Assembly: GCA_036877525.1 (NCBI GenBank)
Contig: JAZGTH010000068.1
Coordinates: forward strand, 5,009,501-5,073,500
From: Chromobotia macracanthus
Lineage: Eukaryota > Chordata > Actinopteri > Cypriniformes > Botiidae
Direction: 5' to 3'
DNA: 64,000 nt
The position numbers and the translations under genes are program-made. The notes beneath the pieces were generated by a model. It was not told the DNA's origin, did not search any database, and saw only the letters and a list, made by a program, of their open reading frames with translations. This document shows, in pieces, positions 40,801 through 51,720 of the stretch (the stretch's first letter is position 1; each line of letters opens with the position of its first letter).

Positions 40801-41799
40801 ATTTTACTGTGAGGTAATTCAACATTCTAATCAAACTAATAACAGACTAACCAACTGAAATAATTGCATATAATTATATATATCAACATTTATTGAGAAG
40901 CAGCCCTAAATAATGATAACCAGCCTACAGGACCCATTTACATTGTGCTATAATAATTATTGCAATTATTTATTAAGAAGTTTGCCTCAATTAATATTAA
41001 CGTGTCAGACTATGAATACTGAATATTAATTAGTTTTGTTTGGTTAAAACACTTAATTAATTGACTCTTTTTATAACACATGACAGTACTCAACACTGAC
41101 ACACTTTGACTGTCCCATCACCAGGTTTGGTACATGGATGGTTACCATAACAACCGCTTTGTCAGGGAATACAAATCCATGGCTGACTTCATGTATTCTG
41201 ACAACTTCACCTCCCATCGACTCCCTCACCCCTGGTCAGGCACAGGGCAGGTGGTGTACAACGGCTCCATCTACTTCAATAAGTTCCAAAGCAACACCAT
41301 CATTAAGTTCGACTTCAAGACCTCCACCATCAGTAAATCTGGTCAGCTGGATTACGCCGGCTACAACAACCGCTATCACTACTCATGGGGCGGTCACTCC
41401 GACATTGACCTGATGGTGGATGAAGGCGGGCTTTGGGCCGTGTACGCCACCAATCAGAACGCGGGGAACATCGTCATCAGCAAGCTCAACCCGACAACCT
41501 TGCAGGTGACCAAAAGCTACACCACTAACCACCCAAAGAGGAGCGCGGGTGAGGCGTTCATGATCTGCGGAACTCTTTATGTGACCAACGGCTACTCAGG
41601 AGGGACAAAAGTCTATTACGCTTTCCATACCAACTCCTCTACTTATGAATATATCGACATTCCCTTACAGAACAAGTATTCCCATATCTCCATGCTGGAT
41701 TATAACCCCAGGGACAGAGCTCTTTATGCATGGAATAATGGGCACCAGGTGCTGTACAACGTCACCCTGTTCCACGTCATTCGCTCGGAGGAGCTCTAA
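30075..41799 (+). CDS. olfm1: Noelin-1 / olfactomedin-1 (pancortin)
   Basis: Plus-strand gene with two alternative first exons. The B form joins 30075-30140 to 33412-33561, 33695-33850, 35387-35606, 39666-39772 and 41125-41799, giving 457 residues (BMZ). The A form replaces the first exon with 31864-32013, giving 485 residues (AMZ), the same length I know for the human A form. A Y exon at 34900 gives AMY (153) and BMY (125). In AMZ numbering, residues 1-50 are the A signal segment, 51-152 the M region with cysteines and coiled-coil heptads, 153-225 more coiled coil, and about 226-478 the olfactomedin beta-propeller. Cys227 and Cys409 match the conserved propeller disulfide. Sequons lie at Asn103, 187, 288, 307 and 473. 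Noelins are neuronal secreted or ER glycoproteins; known roles include neurogenesis, AMPA-receptor complexes and Nogo-receptor signalling. The C-terminus is SEEL, where human has SDEL. Whether this is the olfm1a or olfm1b duplicate cannot be told here. Confidence 0.95.
31540..31863 (+). promoter_or_regulatory. olfm1: CpG-rich promoter and leader of olfm1 first exon A
   Basis: A GC-rich block (CCCGCCCGGCGGGAGGGCGG, 31592-31611) stands out from AT-rich flanks. A TATATATGAATATT stretch at 31577-31590 lies just upstream and could act as a TATA-like element. The leader carries two upstream ORFs: ATG 31741 to TAA 31833, and ATG 31833 to TAA 31922, the latter overlapping the A start codon in another frame. 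Confidence 0.5.
31741..31833 (+). other. Upstream ORF (30 codons) in the olfm1 A leader
   Basis: ATG at 31741 (start MPEMSSFTMG), stop TAA at 31831-31833, ending 30 bases before the A-form start. The stop overlaps the next ATG as TAATG. Whether the transcript starts far enough upstream to include it is inferred from the promoter position, so its translation is unproven. Confidence 0.4.
31864..32013 (+). CDS. olfm1: olfm1 alternative first exon A
   Basis: 50 codons starting MSVPLLKIGVVLSTM and ending DRSTG, then the donor GTGAGT; phase 0. The first 33 residues look identical to the mammalian A segment. The stretch from about residue 34 to 45 differs (NTQISVAPPGVP). This segment acts as a signal peptide or signal anchor and distinguishes AMZ and AMY from the B forms. 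Confidence 0.95.
32510..32640 (+). repeat. Decayed tRNA-derived SINE in olfm1 intron 1
   Basis: ACTGGTAGAG resembles a tRNA head, and CCACTTTGGGTGTTTGCTTA then GTGCATGTAAATATATAAA is a diverged SINE tail. It is the plus-strand counterpart of the copy at 2762-2910, more diverged. Confidence 0.5.
33412..33561 (+). CDS. olfm1: olfm1 exon 2 (M region, first part)
   Basis: Acceptor TTTGCCCAG, donor GTAATC, 150 bases, phase 0 at both ends. The 50 residues start VLPANPEDSWQVYSSAQDSE and include three cysteines at AMZ positions 73, 75 and 85, likely used for disulfide-linked multimers as in mammalian noelin. Confidence 0.95.
33695..33850 (+). CDS. olfm1: olfm1 exon 3 (M region, second part)
   Basis: Acceptor CTCGCTCAG, donor GTATGT, 156 bases, 52 codons, phase 0. 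It begins VQNMTQSI with a sequon at Asn103 and continues as heptad-rich coiled coil. From here the transcript can go to the Y exon at 34900 or to exon 4 at 35387. The preceding intron is only 133 bases. Confidence 0.95.
33907..33940. repeat. (TA)n microsatellite in olfm1 intron 3
   Basis: About sixteen TA units, starting 57 bases after the exon 3 donor. Confidence 0.9.
34900..35230 (+). CDS. olfm1: olfm1 alternative terminal exon Y (Gly-stop plus 3' UTR)
   Basis: The acceptor CATTTTTTTGCTTGCAG ends at 34899, then GGC TAA at 34900-34905. Exon 3 ends in phase 0, so splicing here adds one Gly and stops, exactly the mammalian pancortin Y ending. A canonical AATAAA lies at 35205-35210 with a TG-rich stretch (GCTGGTGTACTG) about 20 bases further, so cleavage near 35225-35230 is likely. 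Products would be AMY (153 aa) and BMY (125 aa), lacking the olfactomedin domain. The coding part is only 34900-34905; the rest is 3' UTR. Confidence 0.8.
35205..35210 (+). terminator. olfm1: Polyadenylation signal of the olfm1 Y transcript
   Basis: AATAAA, about 300 bases after the Y stop codon, followed by T- and TG-rich downstream sequence. Confidence 0.65.
35387..35606 (+). CDS. olfm1: olfm1 exon 4 (first Z exon, coiled coil)
   Basis: Acceptor AACCTTACAG, donor GTAGGA, 220 bases, 73 codons plus one base (phase 1 end). It starts AIKAKMEELRPMIPVLEEYK and ends ERLRACMQKL. Sequon at Asn187. The Cys near the end precedes the propeller, as in other noelins. Confidence 0.95.
36420..36740. other. 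Candidate conserved noncoding block in olfm1 intron 4
   Basis: A non-repetitive, balanced-composition stretch inside a 4-kb intron, with homeodomain-like and GATA-like words. I noticed it only by its composition; no alignment was possible. Confidence 0.2.
37801..38345. repeat. CA-rich microsatellite with two copies of an associated dispersed repeat
   Basis: A (CA)n run at 37807-37851 is followed by TTTACTTATCTA and a unit containing CCATAGAC. At about 38123-38190 a second CA-rich tract is again followed by CATTTACTTATCTA and CCATAGACTTCTGTTG. This is a common fish repeat in which CA tracts flank a body with CCATAGACTTCTATTG and CTAACCCT motifs. It lies in olfm1 intron 4. Confidence 0.6.
38346..38420. 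repeat. (GA)n(TGGA)n microsatellite
   Basis: About twelve GA units, then eight TGGA units and a degenerate ATAGATAGACAGATAG tail, in olfm1 intron 4. Confidence 0.9.
38975..39600. repeat. Decayed Angel-like MITE arms
   Basis: The left piece near 38982-39032 has CCTCATGTTATTCCAAAC and ATGGAACACAAA. The right piece near 39557-39600 has ATACAGGTTAGGGATGATAT and GAGGGTGAGTAAATGATAAC. Together they look like the two arms of one foldback element separated by about 500 bases of other sequence. The right end lies some 65 bases upstream of olfm1 exon 5. Confidence 0.45.
39666..39772 (+). CDS. olfm1: olfm1 exon 5 (start of olfactomedin domain)
   Basis: Acceptor GTTTTTAACAG, donor GTGAGT, 107 bases. 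With the split first codon it reads ACGKLTGISDSITIKTSGSR and ends DGDTR. ACGKL carries Cys227 of the propeller disulfide, and GSWMTDPLAP is strongly conserved across olfactomedins. Confidence 0.95.
41125..41799 (+). CDS. olfm1: olfm1 exon 6 (olfactomedin propeller and C-terminus)
   Basis: Acceptor CATCACCAG, 224 codons and TAA at 41797-41799. It begins VWYMDGYHNNRFVREYKSM and includes WSGTGQVVYNGS, the WGGHSDIDLMVDE calcium-site region, GLWAVYATNQNAGNIV, KRSAGEAFMICGTLYVTN (Cys409) and YSHISMLDYNPRDRALYAWN. It ends VIRSEEL. Codon use is GC-rich relative to the introns. Confidence 0.97.
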   Translation, partial: VWYMDGYHNNRFVREYKSMADFMYSDNFTSHRLPHPWSGTGQVVYNGSIYFNKFQSNTIIKFDFKTSTISKSGQLDYAGYNNRYHYSWGGHSDIDLMVDEGGLWAVYATNQNAGNIVISKLNPTTLQVTKSYTTNHPKRSAGEAFMICGTLYVTNGYSGGTKVYYAFHTNSSTYEYIDIPLQNKYSHISMLDYNPRDRALYAWNNGHQVLYNVTLFHVIRSEEL

Positions 41800-42680
41800 G
41801 TGTCCGCGGACTGACATTCTCCGCCCACATGAGATATTCAGTAGCAATGACGGAATTTATTACTAAAAAAGAGTATAGTCTAATGATTGTCCAATAAAAC
41901 AAGACATAATGTATGAAAAGTAATAGTAACAGGCAACATGAACAGCTGTTTTTTTACGACTATGAATGCTTAGTTTAAGCTTTCTTTAGATGGTCGTGCC
42001 GGGATTTTCCTGTCACAGAGTTCTTGTACAGTTTTATCTATAAACATGACCCAAAACACACTCTTAATAGTGGGTCAAGAAGAGCGATGCAAGAAATATG
42101 TTATTTACTTATGTAGTCCTTCGTATCGAGAGCAATCAAATTTAACATCAACTAAATGACTGTTGAAGGCACTCTGTTACACAACTACAGTATGGTGTTG
42201 TGATTGTATGTAGATTGCATGGGCATTTTTAGCACTGAGACTCACATGATTGTATGTTTTTTTGCAGTAATATGAATCTTGTATGTGAGTAAGAGATTAG
42301 ATTAGTGATGGGTGTGCTTTTTCCTTGCCATGTTTACTTTTAGCTGTATCTTTTGTTTTTATTTGTATTAATGGAGTGGCTTATAAATAGTAGGATGGAC
42401 TGTAAGATAAAGAAGCCAGGAGTGTATATACATAGGCATAACAACATATAAATATATATATAAGTTGTCAGCCCAAAAAAGTGTCAAACAACATGTGAAA
42501 CAAATGTATTTATAAGATAGAAAAGATAGTATGTATTCTTTGACTGTATTTTAAGAAGGCTTCATGTGTCAGCTGTTTTAATAGGAGAAATAGATGCCAC
42601 CACCTAAAACTGTTACGCTTGCATCTGTGTTGTACTTGCAATGTGATTCATATCAATAAAACCAGTCTTTATTTTACACA
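41800..42680 (+). other. olfm1: 3' UTR of the olfm1 Z transcripts
   Basis: Two candidate polyadenylation signals: AATAAA at 41893-41898 (proximal) and AATAAA at 42655-42660 (distal), the latter followed by a T-rich stretch with GTCTTTATTTTACA. AT-rich with TGTATT and TATTTA words typical of long neuronal 3' UTRs. The extent is inferred. Confidence 0.55.
42655..42660 (+). terminator. olfm1: Distal polyadenylation signal of olfm1 Z
   Basis: AATAAA in TATCAATAAAACCAG, 856 bases after the stop codon. Confidence 0.55.
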
Positions 42681-42769
42681 TCTCATCAGAAGCAATGAAA
42701 CAATTCAATATGTAATTTTATGTTTCAAACATGGTTTTGTTGAACAATAAATTCAACCAAATTTATTTC

Positions 42770-42837
42770 CAAATACATACATACATATATACATACAATA
42801 CATACAATACATACAATACATACAATACATACATTAT
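42770..42837. repeat. ACATACAT / ACATACAATAC short tandem repeat
   Basis: ATACATAC units pass into five copies of a ten-base TACATACAA-type unit. Confidence 0.8.
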
Positions 42838-43277
42838 TTAACAAAGTTAAAGAGGAGGATGGTCATGCAATTCAACCAATCATGATGTAGGGGTGTGTAT
42901 ATATAGCCATACCTCACCTCTGTCCTGTGACAGTTTTGCAGCATCCCTCCACCACTTCATCGTCTCACTCTTGGCTGGTATCTGTCTCAGTCAAGGATGG
43001 GGGAGTAATCTGGGTTTGGGCCAAATTCCGGGCTCGGAGCCTTCACCCCAACAGCACGGCAAATCATCAGCATCATTTCTGATTACATGTTAGTGCGATC
43101 TCATAAAATATACAGACAGACAGACAGATAGATAGATAGATTTAGTTTTAATGATAGATATAAATACTTAAATTACTTAAATACCATGGCTGAAATCTAA
43201 CGGAGGCTGAAAACGTACAGTACTGTATACCATATGTACTGTATTTGAAAATGCTCTATTGTTTAGTTGCTAAACGA

Positions 43278-44372
43278 TGCCATAGAAGAATCATTTTTGG
43301 TTTTATGGATCCATAAAGAACCTTTAACATCTGCAGAACCATTCTGTTGCACAAAAGGTTACCTTTAGAGGGAACTGGTTTGAGGCTGTGGGGGAACAGC
43401 TGACGTGTGACAGGTGTCAGGATTGATGTGCACATTACGGCACCTGCAAAGCGTATCATCAGCTTTCTTGCAACTATCTAGGGTCCTCCAACATTAGATC
43501 TGGGTGGTTGGGGGCCAACCATTCTCTAGATCCATTTGGATTTTTGATCCTCTGAGATGTGTGTGGAGTGGCACCCTTATTGCTATGACAAGTCCTCTGC
43601 CCTCCCTAGTGCAGGACGTGGGTAGAGCAGTACTCTGCTCTTCCTGCAGCTCTATCAAAAGCAGCATCTGGCTTATGAGCCATTATTGCCAAGCCGTTAT
43701 GCAGCTGGCTCATGTGTGTGCTTTTGGTGTGCCAGCACTAGCCCAGGAGACTCGGCTTTAAGGCCTATGTTGCACACCTGTTTGTCTAGTGTAGGCTTTT
43801 TCAACAGGGACTTGCATTTGGGCAGTGGCCCAAGAAAGTTCTTTCTGTCACCAGCAGTGTGCGAGTAGCGTGTTATGTTGTTATGCCTATGGTGACTGTG
43901 CTTCAACACGAATCATGTGGCAGCCGCTCCCCTCGGCATGGCTCAGTTGGTATTGTGTTCCCCAGACAACCAGCCAAACCAGTGAACATCTCTCTGTTAT
44001 ATACGTAACCTCAGTTCTGTGAGAAAGGGAAGCCTGTCTATGTCTCCTTCAGACTAAGAAGATAATGACACATTCTACAGGTGCCCTAATGTACTCGTAG
44101 TGGGCACTGCCGTGGGCCAGTTAGACTGGCGCAATTAGATGTGAGATTCAAACTCCGGTCACATCAAAGTCTTTCCCCCATAGAGTCAAACCAGGTGCAG
44201 TGTCTCTTTCTCAGGGAACTACATACGTAGCTGAGAGATGTTCTTTGGAGTGGAAAAAGTTTTTTAGACTAAAAAAATGTAAAAGAAATAGTTCTTTTAA
44301 GAACCTTTGACTGAAGGGTTCCTTGGGCAACCAAAAATGGTTCCTCTATTACATGGCTGTGAAGAACTTTTA
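43278..44372. mobile_element. Foldback MITE split by a larger inserted element
   Basis: The left arm (43278-43375) has GATGCCATAGAAGAATC, TTTTTGGTTTTATGG and AAAGAACC. The right arm (about 44236-44372) has its reverse complement, AACCAAAAATGGTTCC then ATTACATGGC. The arms match the family at 20766-20984, whose copy is continuous. Between them, about 43376-44235, lies foreign sequence with an inverted pair of TACGTA-containing ends (TATATACGTAACCTCAG near 43999 and GAACTACATACGTAGCTGAG near 44216). Such ends recall fish DIRS- or gypsy-like elements. The open frame at 43504-43761 shows no motif that I can name. Confidence 0.5.
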
Positions 44373-47300
44373 ATATTACCTATTACTTTACTTTTTTCAT
44401 TTTTTTTATATTATATGGAATTATATTATGTTGATATAATGTTCTTTTTTAAGTACTTTTTACATATACAGTATATATAAAATAACTATGCTGTCTTTAG
44501 AGATACAATGGTCTGTGGAGAAAAACATTTTGGTGGATAATGACCTGACTCTAGACCAGTGAAAGCCCGAAATGTCAAACGGGGCTGAATAGTCCAAAGA
44601 CAAAATTAGACCAGCTTAAAGGTGGATATCATTACCAGCCCATATTCTTTCTCCATGGCAACAGGGGTGGAAAGTGATGACCTCATCTGTTTGGCTGTGG
44701 TGAAACAGCTGATCAGGAGGCAGCAGGACACGCGAGACAGGGCGACTCATTACGGCCTCAGCTCTTGTCTAAAGGCAGTGTCAGATTGAATTGTCTGGTG
44801 TGTCTGTACTCAGCAAATGCACATTTAATTCAAGCCACCGTGAAGGCATCAAGGACTGAAGGTGCTTAGATTTAATGGATTTTTTCGCTTTGTTCATCTC
44901 AAGGTGGCCATCAGGGGAAGTGAAGTTTCAGCATGTTTTAATGTCTAATACCCATCCCTGGTTAGAAAAGTGAAATAGCAGCACATGAGCTGATCTTATT
45001 CCCCTCAATCCAACACTCACATCATCCACTGCAGGCATAAGTGAGCTCATTCCTTATTCATACACATCCACAATGATGAAGAAAGACGCGTCTGTTAAGC
45101 AATATGCAGTTAATGTAATTGATAAGAATTGCTTCACTACAGACAGTAATGTCAGACCTGAAAATGCAGAGATCATGTAATAGCATACTGAACTCAGCGT
45201 GAGGTCAGTGTTAGCAGGGTTCAGTTTGCGCCTGCTGGTTGATGGCGTAACGACACCATCTGCTTCCAAAAAGCATTTTTCTGCTTTAATGGCTATTAGT
45301 ACAGTAGTACAGTAGCTGTGTATTCTGATAAGGTAAAGAGCCCTCCCTTCAGAGCCACACCTCCTCCAACACATGAACGTATACAGAGTTTGACAGGCTC
45401 ATAGGACTGGATACAATGATTGGACGAACATATTATGATCCTGCCCCTTCCACAGAATATAGTGATATAATATATATTTAGAGCATTACATTATATATTT
45501 AAAGCAACTTTATTAGTGATTGCTATCAGGATGTGAGGAGACTTTCAGAAGAAAAGAAATCACCTACCTTGCCTTTAATGCGACACTACACAAAAAAAAA
45601 TTAAATGAAACTTAACAGATATTTTTTTATGATCTTTGAAGTGATCATTTCCCATAAACTTGTCTTTTAAATGAATTTGACTTGGTTGTAATGTGAATTG
45701 AATAGATTACACACTGTGACCTTCATAGCCTCAGCACTTGACCCAGCAGTCTAACTAGATTAATGGCCACAGATGGTGGAATCGCCACTGTACCAACCGG
45801 AGTTACCATGCAGCAGAAACATGTTACCCTGTTTCCTTCTCATGACGGTGAGTAATGAAAACTCATCATCATCATCATCATCATCATCATTTTGTTTAAT
45901 GCTAAAGGTAATTCTCCATGGAAACTAACTAGCGCAATATATTTGCTGCAGTGGTGTGAATTTAACCAGTTTAAATACACGTTCCAATCAGACACTGCAG
46001 TAAATGCACTTAGCTTGTTCTTTGCAAAAAGCTTGCATTCATCAGTATTCAGTTTTGCGCCGTTCTTTAGGATCTCAGACGAGGGGCAAGTGGGGTTCTG
46101 TTTGTCCACCTAAATGTGCAGTTTTTAGCCATAGTATCGATTGTCTTCCTCTTCCAGCTTTCTGCTCATTATCTCCCTGTCTCAGTCATCTTTATATAGT
46201 TAGGATGGCTTTTAGAAAAATCACGAGCTACTTTCACAGCAGTGTAAACTTAACCCTAGAATGACTAGGAATACATCTGTAGTCTTTAGCATGCTTTAGT
46301 CTGGTTGTCTTTGAATTATGAATGTGTTATCTGTTATCTGTCTTTTAAATGACATAAATTACAATGTTGGTTAGCTTTAATGTACTGTAAACAATGCCAC
46401 AACAGTCAGGGTGCTTCTGTACTGAATATCAGCACAGCTGTGTTCAGTCTTGGGTAAAGTGAAGCAGACTTCTGAGAGCTGTCTATGGGTGCTGCTCTAG
46501 TACTATACGCATTATGGCGTAGGTCAGGCTTAAAATGCAATACTCAGTTTTATACATAATATAACAGGGGGGCTGTACTAAACCCCTCTATGCACCAAGG
46601 GCTATTTAGCCTTAGAACGTTCGAAGAACCCTGCTTCAGATGACCATGTCTCATTTGACAAGATCCTCAGATTAAAAGAACGAACAATACTCAAAACAGT
46701 ATTGTTTTGTAATGAGTGAATATTCAAAAAATGTGCTGACTGCAGCTGCTGTTTCCAGTAAGTATAAAGAGAGGAGAATCAAACTGAAGGGGGCTGAGGT
46801 GGAAGACATTGTATGTATTGAAGCAGGGGTCTTGAATCACCTACACTATATTTATAACTAAAAGCAACTACATTATGACAGGAATTAACTAATAGAAAAA
46901 GGTTAGAAAACCTGATGAACTGAGAACTTCAACTCTTCTGCATTATGAAGCAGATGGTTCATACCGGCAGCACAATATTCCTTTGCTCTCCTCTTCTGCT
47001 GTACTTGCCTCTCTCTCTCTTTCTGTCTCACCTCACCTTTTCTCTCTTGCCTGTCTCACCTCACATTTCGGATTCGTGAGGGTGCTAAAGTGTTGGTGTG
47101 CATACCTCTGCAGCAGCCTGGAGCAACACCTCTCTGCCGACTGATAATGGCTTTTCAGAAAACAGAGCATCTGCTAGGTGCTATTTTTACCTTCTTGATT
47201 CCTTCTCCTGTACTGTCTACAGGGGTGCTGAGCTATCCGAAGATATACAGAGACACCAAAGCAGATGCAAAACCTGTTAAGCAACTCAATTGTAGGAATC

Positions 47301-50300
47301 CTCTACAACCATCATTACTTAAAAGGTTTTGCCTGAGGACTAGACACGCAGTACTGTCTTTGAGTAATGGAGAGGAGGGGGCTGCTTTGATGTCTCGCTG
47401 TCTCATTATTAGGAAAACTCAGCTCTGATTCAGTGAGAGCACTGTGCCAATCTCACCTGACCTTCCTAAACCAATTTAGCTGATTCTTTCATCTAATTTC
47501 AGTGAATTTTTACCCGAGTTGATGGAATATCAAGAGCATTGAATTAGAGAGGGAAACCGGAAATTTTTATTTATATGTTGCTAAGAAGCTGAGAAAAAAC
47601 ATGCGTCTGCACAGCACCTGTGCACAAAGGTATTTAGCAGAGATGTACATTTCTCATTTACATATGATGAATCTTCATGATGTGGGTTGTTATTATCCTT
47701 CGTGCTCTCGTAAGAATCCCACTCATTCATAACTGAACAGCTGAATCCAGCATGACTGCTTTTTTTGATGGATACTATTTCAGGATCAGAGAAGAAGAAA
47801 TTATTAAAGAACTTACATCACAAGGGGAAGAGCATCAGGGACTTCAAAGATCTCAGAACATTGTGGAACGTTGTGTGTTCTCTCAAAGAGACAAAGAGAA
47901 CGGGAAATTAATCATTCAATTAAACTGCTCAGCTTGTGGAGAAACAATCCGATAGCAGACAGTGATTCATTTTAAAATATACTTGTCAAGGCAAAAAACT
48001 GCAAAAAAAAACATTTTCTTAAACAGTGTTTGTTTACTAGTAAAAATATCTGAAGTCAGGTTCACATGGTGCCTTTTTTAATAGTTCTTTGCGATTGTTG
48101 CTTGTCTGACTGTACGAATATGTCACCCTGTACGATCTCCGTTGTCATAATATCAAACAGTACGACAGTCAAGAAGTGTCAAAAATGGAAGCACGCAAGA
48201 CTTGCTCAGAGTTTTACATCATCAATCTGTGACACATTTGGGGAGCTAAAATGGTAGCCAGCAGCAAACAAAAACAATCTGTAGTGCTAATTTTGTTTCT
48301 GACTTTCCTTGATAAAAACAGAAAAAACGTCATGTTCCCTGAGGCACGCTACTTGCATCACCGGGTTTGGCGCTCCTGTTGGTTCTTGGCTGACAGTCCT
48401 CACAGAAGTCACACTGCAGGAACGTGTCAAATCTTAAACATGTTTTTGATCACTAATTTGACTAATGATTTTGGCTTATCAGACTACTTATTTGGCTTAT
48501 ATATGATGAGAATCATATAAATTTTGTTAGGTTCTGTTAGGTTTACGCTCACTGGTGTGGTGTGAGAAACATGTAATACCAAATTTATTTTAAAAAATCT
48601 CATTTGTTTATTGTTTGACAACAAGGCTTATAACACATAATTTTGCTTGTTATGATGTTTCAATACTTGGAAAAAGGACAAAGATTAGAAAACACTGTTA
48701 TTTTGATTAGCAGAAACATGTTTTTCAGGCATTGAAGGACTGGCCCAAATTAAAAATTAATGTCAAATATCTTTGTGGCTTTACTGTTCTGCACAACCGT
48801 ATTACACATTGACTGAGTACATAAAACATCTCAACAGGCAAAGAGGAAAATGCTGTTGTTCATATTAGATGAACTACTACATTTCTCTTTGAATTAATGT
48901 TTAAAACACTGAACCACAAGCTTTGGTCGCTCTCTGTAAAGCTCTGATACAGTTACAGCTCTGTGTTTCGGAGTATTGCGTAAGCATGTTTGTACTGAAG
49001 CACAGAAATCACAGAGATACTAACCTGCCTCACGACGCATTAAAAAGACCTTCATAAGGTAAACAATAGGTTTGGGGTTTCAGTCACCTGCCTTTTAAAC
49101 ATGGTACATCACAGTTTAGTATGCACAGTTGAATATCTTTGTTTTTTTATTCTGTATAGATGTGAGTAGTTTATAACATTTTAGCTCATAAATACAAACT
49201 TGGTGGCCACCTGAAAAAAGCGAAAATAAAACAGACTTCCCATCACTGCTGCTTTCCTCTCTGTTGGTGTGTTGCAAACAGCTTCCTAGATTGTGAATTC
49301 AGTATATATTGTGTACACGAGTTAGGGCAAAGGTAACATCTCTGGTTCACTTAAATACACTGTAGATTGTTCCCAACCTGTCCAGCAATGTATGCTTATA
49401 CTTGTATGGTGAAATATAATTAAATACAAGTTAGTTTTTTAAAACGTGTTCCTGGTTTTAGTGTTGCATTGTGGTTTTTTAGGTTGTGCACTGAAGGTAA
49501 GTGCACTGAAAAGAATTTGCAATGGAGAAAGCCGTTATAAACCTCTTACTCTGCAATCAATGTCCTTTGTGACTCATGCCTGGAAGGAAAGTCTCAAAAC
49601 GGGGACATACACATCTGAAACAATCATACCCACAATGGTTTGAAGCTGCAGTTTTGTCCATTTAACAAATATTAAAACATTCAGTAATATAGGAAGAATG
49701 TTGTGCATCCAGGAGTTGTTTCGCATGTGAATTGTTTTTCATTGAAAAAATGGTTATGCATTTGTAAGCATTGCAAATTTTTAAACGTTAACATGTTTTA
49801 ACATTAATTTGCATGATACACACACATTTTACCATGACACTAAAACATTTTAACATAATGCTGACATTTAACATGAAGCTAGCAAGTTGCCAGGGCAATG
49901 CCTAACGCCCACTAACAGCCAGATAAGCCCACACACATGTAGAAAACTCAGCTACTATAGTGCATCAGGGTGCTGAGGATGCTGGAGTGGTTGTAGGTGC
50001 TTTTACAGCAAATGCTTGGAATTCATTTAAACTTGTCAACAAGAGCATTGAAAATGTTGTGGAATCACCAAGAAGAAAACCTTGAACTATAGACAGTCTC
50101 TTGTCAAAAAGCAAAAGCGACTGTGAGAGCCTGTGAATAAGGTGACAACTTCAAATCTGAAGGATTGAAAACTGATGTACAGATGGCTTTTTTCTGCTGA
50201 ACAGCCAAGACATTTCAGGGGCTCAGTAGGTAACTAACCATCAGATTCATCCACGTAGATGAACAGCGCCGAATTACAATCCACATAAAGAAAATAACTC

Positions 50301-51720
50301 CACAAGTAACTTGTAATTTTTACAAGTTAAAAGTTTGCAGCTTCAGGTTAGAAATGGGTGAACTGTCATTTGTGAATATGCTCACTGTTTGCAATGTGAA
50401 TGTGAATTAACACATTTAACCTCAATAATTCTCAGGAAAGGTTTTTTTTATTTATAAAAACTGATTTATTTTTGTAAATCAGTTTTTGCATGGACACATG
50501 CCCATTAAAAATGTCAAACCTTATTGCCCAGACAGAAAGACAATTATGAAGCCTCAAATGATTCATGAAACAGCCAAATGTAAAAGTTAACATACAAACA
50601 TTTCAGTATAACATATGCCATTCATTGTCAAACATTAAAAGTAACTTTCTGCACGTTGTCTTTTGAAAATATCAAGGACTCAAGCTTTGATTTTCTGCCA
50701 CTGTTTTTACAGCTTTAGTAACACATGAACCTGTTTTTTGACCGTTGTTGAAAGTACAACGCTGTTGCACCAACCATTCAGCGCTTAGCAACAGTCTTTA
50801 CCTCAGGGATCTTTCATCCTGTTTGCTTCACTCACTAATCGATACAGCGCTCTCTCTCCTCAGGATAAAGATAGTTCAGGAGATTGAAATACAGCTGTGA
50901 TGTGCCATCAGTTTGAATTGTTATTTAGATGCACATTATGTTTGTACCTCACAGCACAGAGGAAAAAAACCTCGGCAGAATATTTCCATTTCTCACAATA
51001 TTATATTTCTGTTGGGTCTATAAAGAGGAAGACATACCAGAGATAAATGCTTTACTCACATCTAAATCTTATTTTCTGTTCCATTTGTTTTTAAAATAAA
51101 GCTTCAAACTGTTGTTTTTGTCTGGACAGAACGAGCCGTGTTCAATTACTTACCAAGAGCTCTCATGATCCCTGCACTAATCTGTCTGACCTACAGATGA
51201 CTTTGTGTTTTCCTCTTTTGGAAAATGTAATTTAGGAATGAGGCAGTTTGTCATTGGCACAACCCGTCTGTGACAGACACGCTGATCTCGCTGTCTAGCA
51301 GAGAGAAAGGAGAAAAGGTGACAAGAACGAGTGACAGAGACATATTGAAAGAGAGAGAGCTGAAGTGTCTACGGTCATAATCCCCGTTATCCTTCAGCAT
51401 TAGAGCTGAACTCTCCCAGAGAATGTGGTTATGTCTCAGGACATCCTGTGGAACGTCACATCTGTGCGACAGAGATGTTACGCTGAAATGGCCTGAACAC
51501 ACGCATTCAATCAATGTGCTTTTGAAAACATTTAACAGGAAATAGAGAGCAATTCTGTCAGAAAATGTTTAATGATCAATGTGAAATGTAAAATAATAAA
51601 CTAAACTAAGAAGGAAGCTCTGAATCAAGTCCAGTTATATATGTATATATGCTTGTTAGCTCTGCTTTTGTACTCTGGTCTCAGATATTTCATTAAAAAC
51701 CATTACATTAGAATTACCTT
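44373..51720. other. Intergenic stretch without a recognisable gene
   Basis: About 7.3 kb with short unsupported frames only; the longest, at 47090-47428, has no motif I know. It contains a (CAT)n microsatellite at 45865-45891. I see no RNA gene. Confidence 0.5.
45865..45891. repeat. (CAT)n microsatellite
   Basis: Nine CAT/ATC units. Confidence 0.9.

Noticed and set aside
42770..42837. CRISPR-like array of short repeats
   Set aside because: Simple ten-base tandem microsatellite without spacers, in a vertebrate genome.
43504..43761. 85-codon plus-strand frame as a gene
   Set aside because: Sits inside an inserted repeat; no motif recognised; no splice sites.
47090..47428. 112-codon plus-strand frame
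   Set aside because: No recognisable domain, no splice or polyadenylation context; composition like surrounding noncoding DNA.
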